A DNA stretch of 64,000 bases from Anisus vortex (taxonomy: Eukaryota; Mollusca; Gastropoda; Planorbidae). The notes under the pieces are model-generated. The model made no database searches, was not told the DNA's origin, and saw nothing but the letters and a program-made list of their open reading frames with translations. The DNA lies in the NCBI GenBank assembly GCA_949126835.1, contig OX421497.1:26670242-26734241 (forward strand), in the 5' to 3' direction. Of this stretch, positions 38,001 to 44,085 are shown one piece after another. A program made the translations under genes and the position numbers. Positions within the stretch are counted from its first letter, which is position 1. Every line of letters begins with the position of its first letter.

Positions 38001-40317
38001 TGACAGTTTAATCCAGTGCGAAATTGGCTGTAAGTATCCAAGAATTATCGCTGAATGGGCGAACATTATATGCAATGTTGAAGATTTCAGGCTGGATTGA
38101 GGCCCGGTGGGCGCAAATATTTTCAGTGTTTCTTAGGGCGGGTACTGGTTCACAGTATTTGGCGGACATAGTTATGCGATCTGGCAAATAATTTCGTTAC
38201 GCATGAGCTAATCCCAAGCAGAAATGTCGATATGCCTATTGACTATCGGCATTCGGCAAGCATATACAGTGTACAGAGTTGTACAGGAGCTAATCCGAGC
38301 AGGAAACGACTTTGTTATTGGTGGCGCTCTGGCCGACATCTAACATAATAGAGCAAGTTATCCAAACACGAGTGGCGATTTTGTTATTGTGGCGTGAAGC
38401 CGACAAATAAACGTAATACAGCAAATAATCCGAACAGGCAAGGCGATATATTTCAAGCGTATAGCATTGGCAGAAACAAGAGTTGACGTATAATTCTACG
38501 ATGATAGATGAGTGTTTGCAGTGGAGTCAAATAACACAGTTCGCTCACCTGATGAAACCTTAAGCCCCCAGTCTTTCATCACGTGAAGAATATCATAGCA
38601 CAGAGTTCAATGTTGAGCGTGAGTACTTATCCATGTACGTCAAGCGAAACTAATTCCGGCACGAGCCCACAGGTGTGGCGTGCTGGTCTAAGATGCTGTC
38701 ACCGGGCCTGCAATTAGCCTAGGCTATCAGTGCAGACTTAGAGGATAACTCAGCAGGTACACAGGGTGATGGGGAGGGGTGATTTAGGCAGGTTTTCTAG
38801 GTGGTATGTGGTCCCGAAGTGCAGATGATTCCTAGGTGATTCTAAGACAAATTTATATCCAGGTTTCGTTTTGGCTCGTTAATACGTAGGTTGAGTTAAA
38901 CTGTTGACTAATTGACACTGTCACTGGACGTCACACAAACAGGTATTCTATCAATCGATAAGCAAGGCGTATTGTAACAACGAATATTTTATTCACGTGA
39001 AAGTCCGTATTCAATCATTGATGACATGAGCACATAATTCATACAATCCAAATACAAGTGATAAAGAGTGTACATTTAATCATAGGCTTAAACTATATGT
39101 AGCAGATAGTCCTAACAAGGACTCTACAACAGACTATAGCACCGCTTGGTGCTATTGGAGCTCGGGGCATCCAACCCTCGAGACTCCTTAAGCCAGACTG
39201 ACCTAAAAGTAACTTACATTACATGTTAAACAACAAGTTAGGTTGCAACTCCCCACGTGATTGTAATGAGGGGGGAGGGGCAAGGGTAAGATTGACCCGT
39301 AGATAGCGTATCCGATTGGTCAACATGTCTCTTCAATTCAACATTCGATTGGTTGGCATGTGAAAATAAGTACCAAACGGTAGTGGGGAGGGGTGCGGGG
39401 GGGGGGGGGAAGACGCGGCGGTAGGGAAACTTCAAAGGCCCTGTGTTGTTGGTCAGAGTTTTCTCTCTTGTCCGTCGGGGTCCTGCATCAAAGATTCCAA
39501 GTTCCCTATTCTCTGACCAGGGGAAGAACCGTCATTGAGATGTGAATTTCCTGTGATCTGGTCGAAGAGACTGTGGGGTGGGGGGGGGGATTAGCTTGGT
39601 TGCGTCAGGTATGACCCTGGCCTTGTTCCGAAGGCGTGGGGCGGGGAGGGGGAGGAACACACACGTGCTACAACATTAATAATATACATGAATGGGAACT
39701 AATATCAATGACTAATCGTATAACAATAAGTAATATACTGATAAGCATGCAGAACGTATACATATATGTAAATAAAATTCAATGCAAAGCTAAATACTTT
39801 AATGTTAAATAATATATGAGATAGAAAGGAAAGACACATTCTTACTCCAATCAGACATTCAATAGTGGCATTTAATGTCAGTGGTTTGTACGTACAGATG
39901 ATATATGATTATAGTATCTTATAAGAGCGGATTACATCTAAGACCTTTCTTAGTTGAGTGTGACGTTAATCTTCTCCCCAAAACGCCACAGGTATTTACT
40001 ATTAAATCATTTTCTTAAAATGTATTAGTCTAATTAATAGGTTACTTTATTTACAGACTCCTGAAAATGCCCAATATAAGGCTAAAGAGAGATGGAAAAA
40101 AGTGCAGGATTGTGCTACATCTTATAAAAAGGCGAAGAAAACTAAAAAAGTTGTGGAAAATAATTCAGAAAACTACATGTCCCCACAGCTGGGCTCACAT
40201 GTTGAAAGTCATAAATCAACAGACAAGAAAAAGTCTCGTCCTAAGCTTCCTCCTCTAATAATACCCAGACCTAATGCTATTACTGGGACAAGTTCTGAAT
40301 ATCACTCTAGTATTTAA
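1322..40317 (+). CDS. Adhesion GPCR (class B2) with EGF, cadherin-like, mucin, HRM, GAIN/GPS and 7TM parts; 5' partial
   Basis: A surface receptor of the adhesion GPCR family, reconstructed from 37 GT-AG exons whose phases all agree: 1322-1441, 3696-3922, 4680-4923, 8655-8755, 9327-9540, 11034-11177, 12281-12501, 14162-14345, 14940-15046, 15452-15629, 18283-18441, 18734-20628, 20897-20999, 22298-22399, 22988-23082, 23212-23400, 23634-23793, 24000-24110, 24591-24663, 25466-25580, 25722-25757, 25876-25925, 26046-26163, 26521-26627, 26765-26867, 28170-28320, 29004-29073, 29217-29283, 29497-29582, 29738-29894, 30072-30113, 30738-30824, 31430-31463, 31680-31993, 32284-32358, 32587-32655, 40057-40317. 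The visible protein is about 2,188 residues. The first exon opens in phase 1, so the signal peptide and probably more domains lie upstream of the window. The family signals through G proteins after autoproteolysis at the GPS; ligand and G protein cannot be read from sequence. Least certain are the exon 2 donor (GTTTGT) and the 36-nt exon at 25722. Confidence 0.9.
1442..3695 (+). other. Intron 1 (visible) of the receptor gene
   Basis: A 2.25-kb intron between the EGF exon and the first cadherin-like exon. It contains an apparent relic of a duplicated EGF exon end (about 1926-1956), two LINE 3'-end fragments in minus orientation (about 2380-2425 and 2590-2845) and otherwise AT-rich unique-looking sequence. 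The remaining short open frames show no recognisable protein. Confidence 0.6.
2590..2845 (-). repeat. Jockey/CR1-like LINE 3' end fragment
   Basis: The minus-strand frame ends in a C-terminus reading [17 protein letters not shown] through [10 protein letters not shown] and stop, which resembles the last residues of non-LTR retrotransposon ORF2 proteins. Downstream of the stop is a 3' end carrying AGAAGGAGCGTCTGTAAT and an ATAAGATA-type tail. The same protein end and tail recur on the plus strand at about 34735-35065, which supports a dispersed family. Only the extreme 3' end survives here. Confidence 0.65.
3696..18441 (+). CDS. Ectodomain exons 2-11 with cadherin-like segments
   Basis: Ten exons encode about 590 extracellular residues rich in Asn-X-Ser/Thr glycosylation sites. 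Cadherin-like features are visible but degenerate: YYFFNVPED and later EVIDVDDPP (compare the cadherin DxNDNPP linker), and [10 protein letters not shown] followed by [10 protein letters not shown], a typical cadherin strand pattern. Other segments (for example [15 protein letters not shown]) fit no family I can name. Canonical calcium ligands are mostly lost, so these repeats may be structural rather than calcium-rigidified. Introns between these exons are large and transposon-rich. Confidence 0.72.
3937..3991. repeat. CT microsatellite next to a splice donor
   Basis: An interrupted (CT)n tract beginning about 14 nt inside the intron after exon 2. Pyrimidine runs this close to a donor are unusual. 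It creates a spurious open extension of the exon. Confidence 0.85.
4086..4340 (+). repeat. SINE family A, copy 1
   Basis: A tRNA-related head (GGTGACCAAGCAGC as A box, CTGGGTTCAAATCC as B box) is followed by a body containing AGCTCTGATGGGTACCTGAC and a 3' part with TGGCCACGG and AACGCTGCTTCA. The body recurs at 28516-28770, 47692-47895, 55911-56270 and 59797-60000, so this is a dispersed SINE family. Confidence 0.75.
5220..8223 (-). mobile_element. piggyBac-like DNA transposon (about 3.0 kb)
   Basis: A piggyBac transposase gene on the minus strand sits between inverted ends CATGCCAAA (from 5220) and TTTGGCATG (to 8223), each flanked by TTAA, the obligatory piggyBac target site. The inverted similarity continues outward through the TTAA (CACTTAA on the left, TTAAGTG on the right) and a further TTAA lies at 8231, so the true boundary could be about 8 bp further out. 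The right end carries two 24-bp subterminal direct repeats centred on TTCGACTWWAGTCGAA palindromes (about 8157-8219). The element lies in the intron between receptor exons 3 and 4, in antisense orientation. Confidence 0.8.
6136..7643 (-). pseudogene. piggyBac transposase, frameshifted
   Basis: The N-terminal 373 residues are open from the ATG at 7643 and show the acidic N-terminus and the DDE_Tnp_1_7 core with catalytic Asp in [10 protein letters not shown] and IYTDNYY. The frame is then lost in a homopolymer (nine T on the plus strand near 6525-6535). A second frame, open down to 6136, continues with the third catalytic-site region ([11 protein letters not shown]) and the C-terminal Cys-rich zinc-binding domain ([10 protein letters not shown], then CPVCNVPLC). 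Apart from this one break the protein looks full length (about 510 residues) without internal stops, so inactivation may be recent, or the break may be an assembly error. Confidence 0.85.
8756..9326 (+). other. Receptor intron, no other feature
   Basis: AT-rich intron sequence. The open frame covering 9064-9548 is intronic except for the genuine exon from 9327. Confidence 0.6.
9588..9790. mobile_element. hAT-type MITE (about 200 bp)
   Basis: Ends are CAGGGGTCAGCAAC on the left and, read on the minus strand, CATGGTTAGCAACC on the right. These are imperfect inverted repeats of the CAGGGGTCGGCA type seen in many hAT elements. Flanking 8-mers (TAAGATAA and TACTATTA) agree at five positions, so the target duplication has decayed or is absent. 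The internal segment GTGTACCAA to CAGCAT recurs in diverged form at about 33029-33180. Confidence 0.55.
10085..10495. repeat. 24-bp minisatellite, about 17 copies
   Basis: Tandem copies of a 24-bp unit CTTGATGTAGTTTGTTACAT+ACAT with scattered point changes. Since 24 is a multiple of three, it yields long open frames on both strands that are not genes. It lies within the intron between exons 5 and 6. Confidence 0.95.
10640..10850. repeat. Degenerate GA-rich microsatellite
   Basis: Purine-rich tract with repeated GAGAGA and AGAGAGAGAAA blocks, shading into TATATAGAGAGATATA. Intronic. Confidence 0.75.
11178..12280 (+). other. Receptor intron with GC-richer repeat-like patches
   Basis: About 11340-11560 and 11780-11960 are noticeably richer in G and C than surrounding intron DNA (for example GGGAGGGAGGGGGCAG and GGGGGGCGGC-like text on one or other strand). 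They look like decayed transposon ends, but I could not pair termini or find a coding frame. Confidence 0.4.
12508..13550. repeat. 45-bp minisatellite, about 23 copies, beginning 7 nt after a splice donor
   Basis: The unit runs from ATTATCTAAACTTCATTAAG through CTAATAATAG to TTTAGAAAAAAATAA, exactly 45 bp over at least 16 consecutive periods (12541 to 13261). Two variants alternate in blocks: AATAG units first, then a run of AACAT units, then mixed units. The last five or six copies are diverged, with AACTCCAATTAGC and variable A runs. It fills most of the first kilobase of the intron after exon 7. Confidence 0.96.
13945..13996. repeat. (TA)n microsatellite
   Basis: About 26 uninterrupted TA dinucleotides in the intron before exon 8. 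No gene overlaps it. Confidence 0.95.
14346..14939 (+). other. Receptor intron, nothing else recognised
   Basis: AT-rich intron between two cadherin-like exons. The minus-strand open frame here has no recognisable domain. Confidence 0.55.
15047..15451 (+). other. Receptor intron, nothing recognised
   Basis: AT-rich intron with a short AGATAAGATAAGATAAAG run near 15378, resembling the tail of the LINE family seen at 2590-2845 and 34735-35065, without any attached body. Confidence 0.5.
16077..17705. mobile_element. Non-autonomous hAT-like element (1.6 kb) with 8-bp target duplication
   Basis: The left end GGGGTCGGCAGCC and right end TTTGCCGACCC are inverted repeats of the hAT type. They are bounded by the identical 8-mer ATAGACCG at 16069-16076 and 17706-17713, matching the hAT target-duplication length. 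No transposase is present. A short frame near 16270-16420 begins [11 protein letters not shown] followed by LKFLSFPKH, reminiscent of a THAP zinc-finger start but too degenerate to be sure. The central section (about 16486-16780) recurs at about 46255-46545, defining a repeat family. Confidence 0.75.
18734..20628 (+). CDS. Mucin-like Thr-rich stalk exon of the receptor
   Basis: A single 1,895-nt exon (phase 1 in, phase 0 out), about 632 residues. It starts with a short Cys-rich segment (CYGGINGLC, then MTCQSP, then SSCDTCSTV), which may be a small disulfide module. After that it is dominated by Thr with Pro, Ala, Ser and Asp: TTTDTTTD and TTDK units around 19360-19500, and [16 protein letters not shown] units around 20000-20370. 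A longer motif ([18 protein letters not shown]) recurs at about 19760, 19925 and 20400, showing duplication at a larger scale. Such tracts are heavily O-glycosylated and act as extended spacers. The repeats are coding minisatellites and likely vary in length between alleles. Confidence 0.9.
20897..20999 (+). CDS. Second Ser/Thr-rich stalk exon
   Basis: A 103-nt exon (phase 0 to 1) encoding a Ser/Thr/Asn-rich continuation of the stalk, ending TSSSNSVG where it joins the HRM exon. Acceptor TTTTTAAG and donor GTAAGA fit. Confidence 0.8.
21000..22297 (+). other. Receptor intron with a GC-richer island
   Basis: Mostly AT-rich, but about 21590-21930 is richer in G and C and reads like a decayed repeat (GGGAGGGGGAGACGGC, ACCTGGGACGGCTGCGG). 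I found no inverted ends, open frame or tRNA-like boxes, so its class is unknown. Confidence 0.4.
22298..23082 (+). CDS. HRM (hormone receptor) domain exons
   Basis: Two exons (22298-22399 and 22988-23082) encode a roughly 66-residue Cys/Trp module: [31 protein letters not shown], then RRAF. The spacing of Cys and Trp and the GxW element match the HRM/HormR domain, which sits just before the GAIN domain in many adhesion GPCRs. It contacts or caps the GAIN domain in known structures; peptide-hormone binding should not be assumed. Confidence 0.82.
23212..25925 (+). CDS. GAIN domain exons
   Basis: Seven exons (23212-23400, 23634-23793, 24000-24110, 24591-24663, 25466-25580, 25722-25757, 25876-25925) encode about 245 residues. 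The first part is helical ([27 protein letters not shown]), as expected for GAIN subdomain A. Later segments ([25 protein letters not shown], [16 protein letters not shown]) look like the beta-sandwich of subdomain B. The GAIN fold carries out and holds the GPS cleavage. The 36-nt exon at 25722 is symmetrical (phase 0-0) and could be skipped without shifting frame. Confidence 0.82.
26046..26163 (+). CDS. GPS motif exon (autoproteolysis site and tethered agonist)
   Basis: Encodes SGLWSTYGC, about 16 variable residues, then [13 protein letters not shown]. The two Cys pairs, the WSTYGC element and the HL/T catalytic triad are all intact, so self-cleavage between Leu and Thr is expected. The new N-terminus, starting TNFAVLM, would be the Stachel tethered agonist. 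Joined in phase 2 to the preceding exon. Confidence 0.93.
26521..30113 (+). CDS. Seven-transmembrane exons of the receptor
   Basis: Eight exons encode the 7TM bundle. TM1 is [22 protein letters not shown]2 follows [14 protein letters not shown]3 carries the class-B2 hallmark [13 protein letters not shown] with MLAEGVE. TM4 is [12 protein letters not shown]. Extracellular loop 2 has NDKYCWLS, whose Cys should pair with the TM3 Cys. TM5 contains [17 protein letters not shown]6 has [15 protein letters not shown]7 has [19 protein letters not shown]. All landmark residues are present, so the receptor core looks functional. Family placement as adhesion GPCR is firm; subfamily is not assigned. The TM2-TM3 intron hosts a LINE fragment. 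Confidence 0.93.
27000..27880 (+). mobile_element. 5'-truncated non-LTR retrotransposon (Rex1/L2-type) inside the receptor gene
   Basis: One open frame (about 27004-27695) encodes the C-terminal third of a reverse transcriptase: [51 protein letters not shown] and a C-terminus typical of this clade ([15 protein letters not shown]). The 3' end is AATAAAATTGAATTGAATTGA, a short-repeat tail as in L2/Rex-type elements. The frame has no stops, so the insertion is relatively young, but the endonuclease and catalytic YxDD core are missing. It lies in sense orientation in the intron between the TM2 and TM3 exons. Confidence 0.85.
28516..28770 (+). repeat. SINE family A, copy 2 (diverged)
   Basis: The head GTAGCTGAGCGGCAGATTGC and B box GAGTTTGAATCC are followed by the family body (GTTCTGATGGGTACTTGACA, then TGTGCTGGCCACACAA). 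More mutated than other copies. In the intron after the TM3 exon. Confidence 0.65.
30738..32655 (+). CDS. Proximal cytoplasmic tail exons
   Basis: Five exons (30738-30824, 31430-31463, 31680-31993, 32284-32358, 32587-32655) encode about 190 residues after TM7. The juxtamembrane segment [14 protein letters not shown] is basic, typical of helix 8 and its anchor. Next come Ser-rich stretches and Tyr sites ([20 protein letters not shown]), then a Lys/Arg-rich Glu/Gln segment possibly forming a helix. Apart from the opening exons no conserved domain is seen. Several exons are phase 0-0 and could be alternatively included. Confidence 0.82.
30870..31338. repeat. 52-bp minisatellite, nine copies
   Basis: Nine head-to-tail copies of a 52-bp unit beginning TATTGAACAATTTGTTTATT and ending TTTATGTCAAACCTG, with only a handful of point differences. 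It begins about 45 nt after the donor of the first tail exon. Near-identity of units implies recent expansion or ongoing homogenisation. Confidence 0.95.
33029..33180. repeat. Partial hAT-type MITE related to 9588-9790
   Basis: Begins GAGGTTGGCAACC and shares GTGTACCAA and the CAGCATGCC-like segment with the MITE at 9588. The other end is not found, so it is a truncated or heavily decayed copy. Confidence 0.45.
33292..33450 (+). repeat. SINE family B head joined to a LINE-like 3' tail
   Basis: Starts GAAGCCGGCTGGTCCAGC with B box GCGGGTTCTATCCCTGCC and body CCCTGCAGGAGTTTTGGGC, shared with 47512-47685 and 52440-52682. After about 33408 it departs from those copies and reads ATCTTCTATCTAGAAGGAAC then GTCTGTAA, matching the LINE 3' ends at 2590 and 35020. 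Confidence 0.6.
33490..35065 (+). pseudogene. Decayed jockey/CR1-like LINE split by a nested insertion
   Basis: Plus-strand fragments of a reverse transcriptase C-terminus are readable with many stops: [19 protein letters not shown] near 33510, [10 protein letters not shown] near 33650, ASSVYGPI near 33825, up to SQLTRVTPI near 33935. The same protein resumes near 34730 ([12 protein letters not shown]) and ends near 35010 ([12 protein letters not shown]). The 0.8 kb between appears to be an inserted minus-strand element. The C-terminus and following 3' end match the fragment at 2590-2845. Confidence 0.65.
33945..34500 (-). pseudogene. Nested RTE-like LINE fragment
   Basis: Two minus-strand frames, 34500 to 34290 and 34274 to 34068, encode [34 protein letters not shown] and then [17 protein letters not shown] with a final [11 protein letters not shown], i.e. 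the C-terminus of an RTE-like reverse transcriptase. A frameshift near 34280 separates them. Beyond the stop is a 3' region with an ATCTTATCTCTTATCTTATT tail (minus strand). It interrupts the plus-strand LINE at 33490-35065. Confidence 0.7.
35203..36517 (-). repeat. LTR, left copy
   Basis: 1,315 bp. By eye it differs from the right copy at one base (GATTGATTGG versus GATTGGTTGG near 35880 and 39350) and in poly-G run length. It contains several G tracts of 7-13 (about 35800-36180). A minus-strand AATAAA near 35518 could serve as a poly(A) signal. Confidence 0.9.
36518..38673. other. Interior of the LTR element, non-coding
   Basis: No frame of meaningful length in either direction. GC content is higher than the surrounding introns and poly-G runs are frequent (about 36650, 37210, 37325, 37540). 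Around 38160-38440 there are loosely repeated phrases (GGCGGACAT, GGCCGACATC, AAGCCGACAA with AACGTAATA and AGCAAATAATCCGA), suggesting a degenerate tandem of about 80-100 bp. Confidence 0.6.
38674..39990 (-). repeat. LTR, right copy
   Basis: 1,317 bp, otherwise identical to the left copy apart from one base and homopolymer length. Its end abuts the second GGTAT, only 61 nt before the final receptor exon at 40057, so the branch point and acceptor of that exon lie in the remaining short gap. Confidence 0.9.
40057..40317 (+). CDS. Last coding exon of the receptor (C-terminal tail)
   Basis: Phase-0 exon encoding 86 residues and a TAA stop. It is Lys-rich ([29 protein letters not shown]) and ends EYHSSI. 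The last three residues fit a class I PDZ ligand (S/T-x-hydrophobic), which would tether the receptor to a scaffold. The proline stretch [11 protein letters not shown] could be an SH3 site. The acceptor is TTTATTTACAG. The frame agrees with the exon at 32587, 7.4 kb upstream. Confidence 0.85.
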   Translation, partial: TPENAQYKAKERWKKVQDCATSYKKAKKTKKVVENNSENYMSPQLGSHVESHKSTDKKKSRPKLPPLIIPRPNAITGTSSEYHSSI

Positions 40318-41040
40318 CGTAAACTACATTGGACACATTTTCTTGAGCCATAGAATATATGACCAAACGTATAATGTCTATGAAAGATGCACATAATCAA
40401 CAAGATACTAAACAGTTTGGTCATCAAAAACCACTGTCATAATTTCCAGCTACTAGGAATTATGCTCCTGTTAGAAAAGGAAATTACAAAGCACCTGCTT
40501 ATCATTAAAGTTTATAAATTCCAATATAACTATTCTGAAAATCCTGGAAAATTGCTCAGGGAAACAGATATATGATTCCAGAATAGAGCATGCCCATTGG
40601 ACATGTAGCTTATTGCCACTCAACACAATCAAGACTAAACTTTCAGATTCACTTTCAAATTGATGTACAGTCAAATACTGATTCACCAAGTGTACTTAAT
40701 CATGTACATGTTCTGAATACTATTTAGTGGTGAATTTTGTAATAAAACAGTGTTCAATGCATATATAATAGCATGTAACATTGTCAAGAAGTCACGAAAA
40801 CTTCAAACAATTGTCAAATACTGAGACACCTGAATCTAGTACATGGCTAGAGATGATGAGAATATTCATTAAGATCTACACATATGAATTATGTTCAAAT
40901 TTACTGATATAACTTTTTAATTATTATTAAATCTTGTTCAAAAATGTTCAAACATGTTTTCAATTAAGAATCTCATGAGTTAATGTATATAAAAAATAAC
41001 AATAAAATTTTGTCACTATAAATCTTATGAATAAAATGTA
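40318..41040 (+). other. 3' UTR of the receptor gene (probable)
   Basis: AT-rich sequence after the stop. Candidate poly(A) signals AATAAA occur at 40741, 41001 and 41030; which one is used cannot be decided here. Confidence 0.6.
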
Positions 41041-44000
41041 TATTAAAAAATGTAAAAATATTTTCATTAGAAATGTTGTATAAAAAATGCCCATTGAAAT
41101 GTTTTCAAATTCATATTTTTAATAAAAAAAAAGGCAATATAAAATTATTGTTGTATCAAATTTGCATATTTTATTTTATAATGCATTTAATATTTATAAC
41201 ATTATGTATTAAATTTGCCCGCATCATTTGAGCATAACCTAAAGCTATGTGCCATCAATAACAGTAAGTTTGAAACATATTTTGTGGATATTAACATTTC
41301 AATCATTAAAATGTATACTTTTTTTGTTGTTGTTGGTATAATTAAGACTTTTAAAGTTGATCTAAATGATTGCTGTCATTTTTTTTTCTAGATTCAATTG
41401 CTAACACATTTTCATTAGGCCCTATGTTGTCTTTATAAAAACTAATGTTGTTGTTTTTTTTACTATTTTTTTTTTATTTATTTATATATTGACTTTATGA
41501 AATATGAGGAAAAAAAAGCAACTACTAAAAGAATTGATTATGTATTGTATGGCTCAAAAACAGACATAGGTCTATATGAAGTAAAATACATTGTTATCAA
41601 TATGTCTGAAACTTCCATATCATTAATATTTGTTGATTTTACTAAAATAGTAATGTTAATTTGCCATTTAAGTTTGTATACTATAATCTGTGTGGTGTAA
41701 CGTGTGCTGGTATAAGTGAAGAATGTTGCATTACTACTCCAATGAAGTCTGATTTACTCCCTGACTAAAGGTAGAATGTCGGCTAGCCAATCGGCAGAGA
41801 TTATATCTTGGCAACACATAACTCTTACATGACAAGAACACTTAAACTGTTGATGTACCCTCCTTTAAATTTTTTTCACATCTCAAAATATCTGTCCTTG
41901 TAACAAAACTATTTATGAAGTCTTTTGTTATCCGGGCAATTACACTATCTGTGAGTAACATATATATGGGCCTAAAGTCTGATAAAAAATCAATACAACC
42001 AAGCAAATGTCAACTAAACATATACCCAAAAGTACCAGTATTTGTGTTATTTCAATTTTGATAACAATATTTATGTAATTATTGTTACTATATATTGGCA
42101 AAATAAATGTTGTATTACTAAATATTAACACTAAAGTAATTTTTATCTCAGTTTTAGTGACAGATGACAAAACAGACACATTATCAGAAAACAAAAATAT
42201 TATAATTCCAGACATTGTTATTTTGTTTTTCAATTGTTTATGTTTTCTTGCGGCAATGATGTGCCTTTTTAGTATTATTGATAATTTAATTACTTTATTT
42301 TCGCAATTGTATTTTATTGATGCATTTCAATTTTAATGGTGAAACTGAGTCTAATTGTTAGGCTATATGTTCAAATCAATATCAGCAATTGTGTTTTAGT
42401 TTTGGTTAGTAGGCTCTATTTTAATATATATATTTTTTATGCGCTAATAAGTAGCCTTTCTGTGCGTGATACTGTCATTAAATTTGGTCATTGAAATAGG
42501 CCTATATATAATATTAAACAGTTTAATTTATGATTGGGATTAGCGCAATAATTTTATACGGAAATGTCCGATATAGCGACTTCACCCCAAAGCTTTCTGA
42601 TCACAATAATTTCTCTATTTAAAATAAGTAGGACCTAGCCTTGACACGTCAAATAAAATGCCGCGTTATGTTCTTTTCTTTTTTTTTTTCATGATTTTTG
42701 TGTACCGTCAATGTAACATTAAATTGGCCGATTTTCATAAACGTGACAACTCGTAAATTAAGTAAATTGCTCTTTTTCTATGAAATCCACAGCAAGCTAT
42801 ATATTTGTAATCGAATATTTGCATGTCTTTTTAAACACTAATTGCAAATCATTATATATCTAATGATTAGAAGTTCTACTAGGCACCTATATGTAAAGAT
42901 AATTGGTAGGAAATATAGGACTACATCTAGGAAAAATATAACTACACAAATTGCATTGTCATTTTTCCTATTGACCTTCATTATAAATTACAGAGATAAC
43001 ACTTATGTAATTCAGAAAGCATCGGTTTTGTAAGTTAAATGATTTTTTAAAAAGGACTTATACTAAAAAAGCTATACATATCGTCTAACGTTTCTATCAG
43101 TAAACTCTATTTTCTGTCTTATTATCTAGAAAAAATGTCAAAGGCTGTGTGTCGATTAGACATTCTTATAAAATGCATGTCATTTAGGCCACTGTTGCTG
43201 TTTTAGCAGGACAGCTCGCATTCAAATAGGCCTACACCGTGTTATTCTACGTAAATCCATTTATTGTCAAAAGTACTTTACAAATGAAATAAAAGTAAAA
43301 ACTACAAAACAAAAAGAAAACAGTTTGTTTTTATTTCATATATCGTTGTTTTAATATGAAACATTTCCATTAGAGTGCAGACCTAGACTATAAGTTGCAT
43401 ATAACTATTCAAAAATTTAATTGACGACATATTATTTTATAACGCGATTCCTTTGGCGACGAGAGGGTCCATAACATACTTTCTTCGTTTAGGCCTACCA
43501 TTTAAATTGTAATCATAAGACTTTTGAGCGCCGTTTTTTTTTATAAATATCATAAAAGAATTGCATGCCCTATTCCTTTCTTACATTATGGGAATATAGA
43601 TATATAGATACAGGGACTAGTCTCTTTTCCAATCTTGCCAGTTTTATATGTATATCTCCCTTTTCGAAATGCTACTTCTCTTGTAGATTTACAGGCGAGC
43701 CACCGTGTTAATGACCCGCAGGTGGGAAGAAGTGTAGGGCATGTACGGGGTAGCTAGTCTTGGACAGGATCTTGATGTACCCCCCCCCCACCCTTTGTCC
43801 ACCCCTTAACATCGTTAATCCCTAGACGTAAGAGCCGGAAGTCTTGTCCGTTGTTTTTTTTCGGGACATTAGAAATAGGTGATATTATAGGCCTACCTGA
43901 GTGGATTTAGGGCCTACCCTTTTTATTGTCCTTTCATTGGTGGGATTTATGGAGGGTTGGTGGTGAAACTTTGCGTGGAGTTAAAAACCGTTAATACCTG

Positions 44001-44085
44001 ATTTTCCACAAATTAATCGCTATAATTATAATAGTGAGATAGTTTCAAGATGTAAACTATATATATAGGCCTACATACATATATA
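41041..44085. other. Intergenic, no gene seen
   Basis: AT-rich DNA with short meaningless frames on both strands. Contains several TAGGCCTA palindromes (42497, 43227, 43490, 43888, 44066). No tRNA, repeat array or recognisable protein was found. Confidence 0.6.

Larger units (their letters stand above)
35203..39990 (-). mobile_element. LTR retrotransposon-like element without coding capacity (LARD/TRIM type), very young
   Basis: Two long direct repeats (35203-36517 and 38674-39990) each begin TGTGGCGT and end ACGCCACA, the TG...CA rule with a short inverted repeat. The whole 4.79-kb unit is flanked by GGTAT at 35198-35202 and 39991-39995, a 5-bp target duplication as made by retroviral-type integrases. 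The 2.16-kb interior has no substantial open frame, so gag and pol are absent and mobilisation would need a helper. On the minus strand a TGGGCTCGTGCC stretch 3-4 nt inside one LTR could be a primer-binding site, and GGCGGGGCAGG abutting the other could be a polypurine tract, favouring minus orientation. It sits in the last receptor intron. Confidence 0.85.

Noticed and set aside
36518..38673. Gag or pol remnant inside the LTR element
   Set aside because: I found no frame with protease, reverse transcriptase, integrase or zinc-knuckle motifs on either strand.
35203..39990. Segmental duplication instead of a transposon
   Set aside because: The duplicated blocks have TG...CA ends with a short inverted repeat, and the whole unit is flanked by a 5-bp direct repeat, which fits LTR integration better.
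41497..42336. Short frames with hydrophobic stretches after the receptor gene
   Set aside because: AT-rich random frames without splice support, motifs or similarity to anything I recognise.
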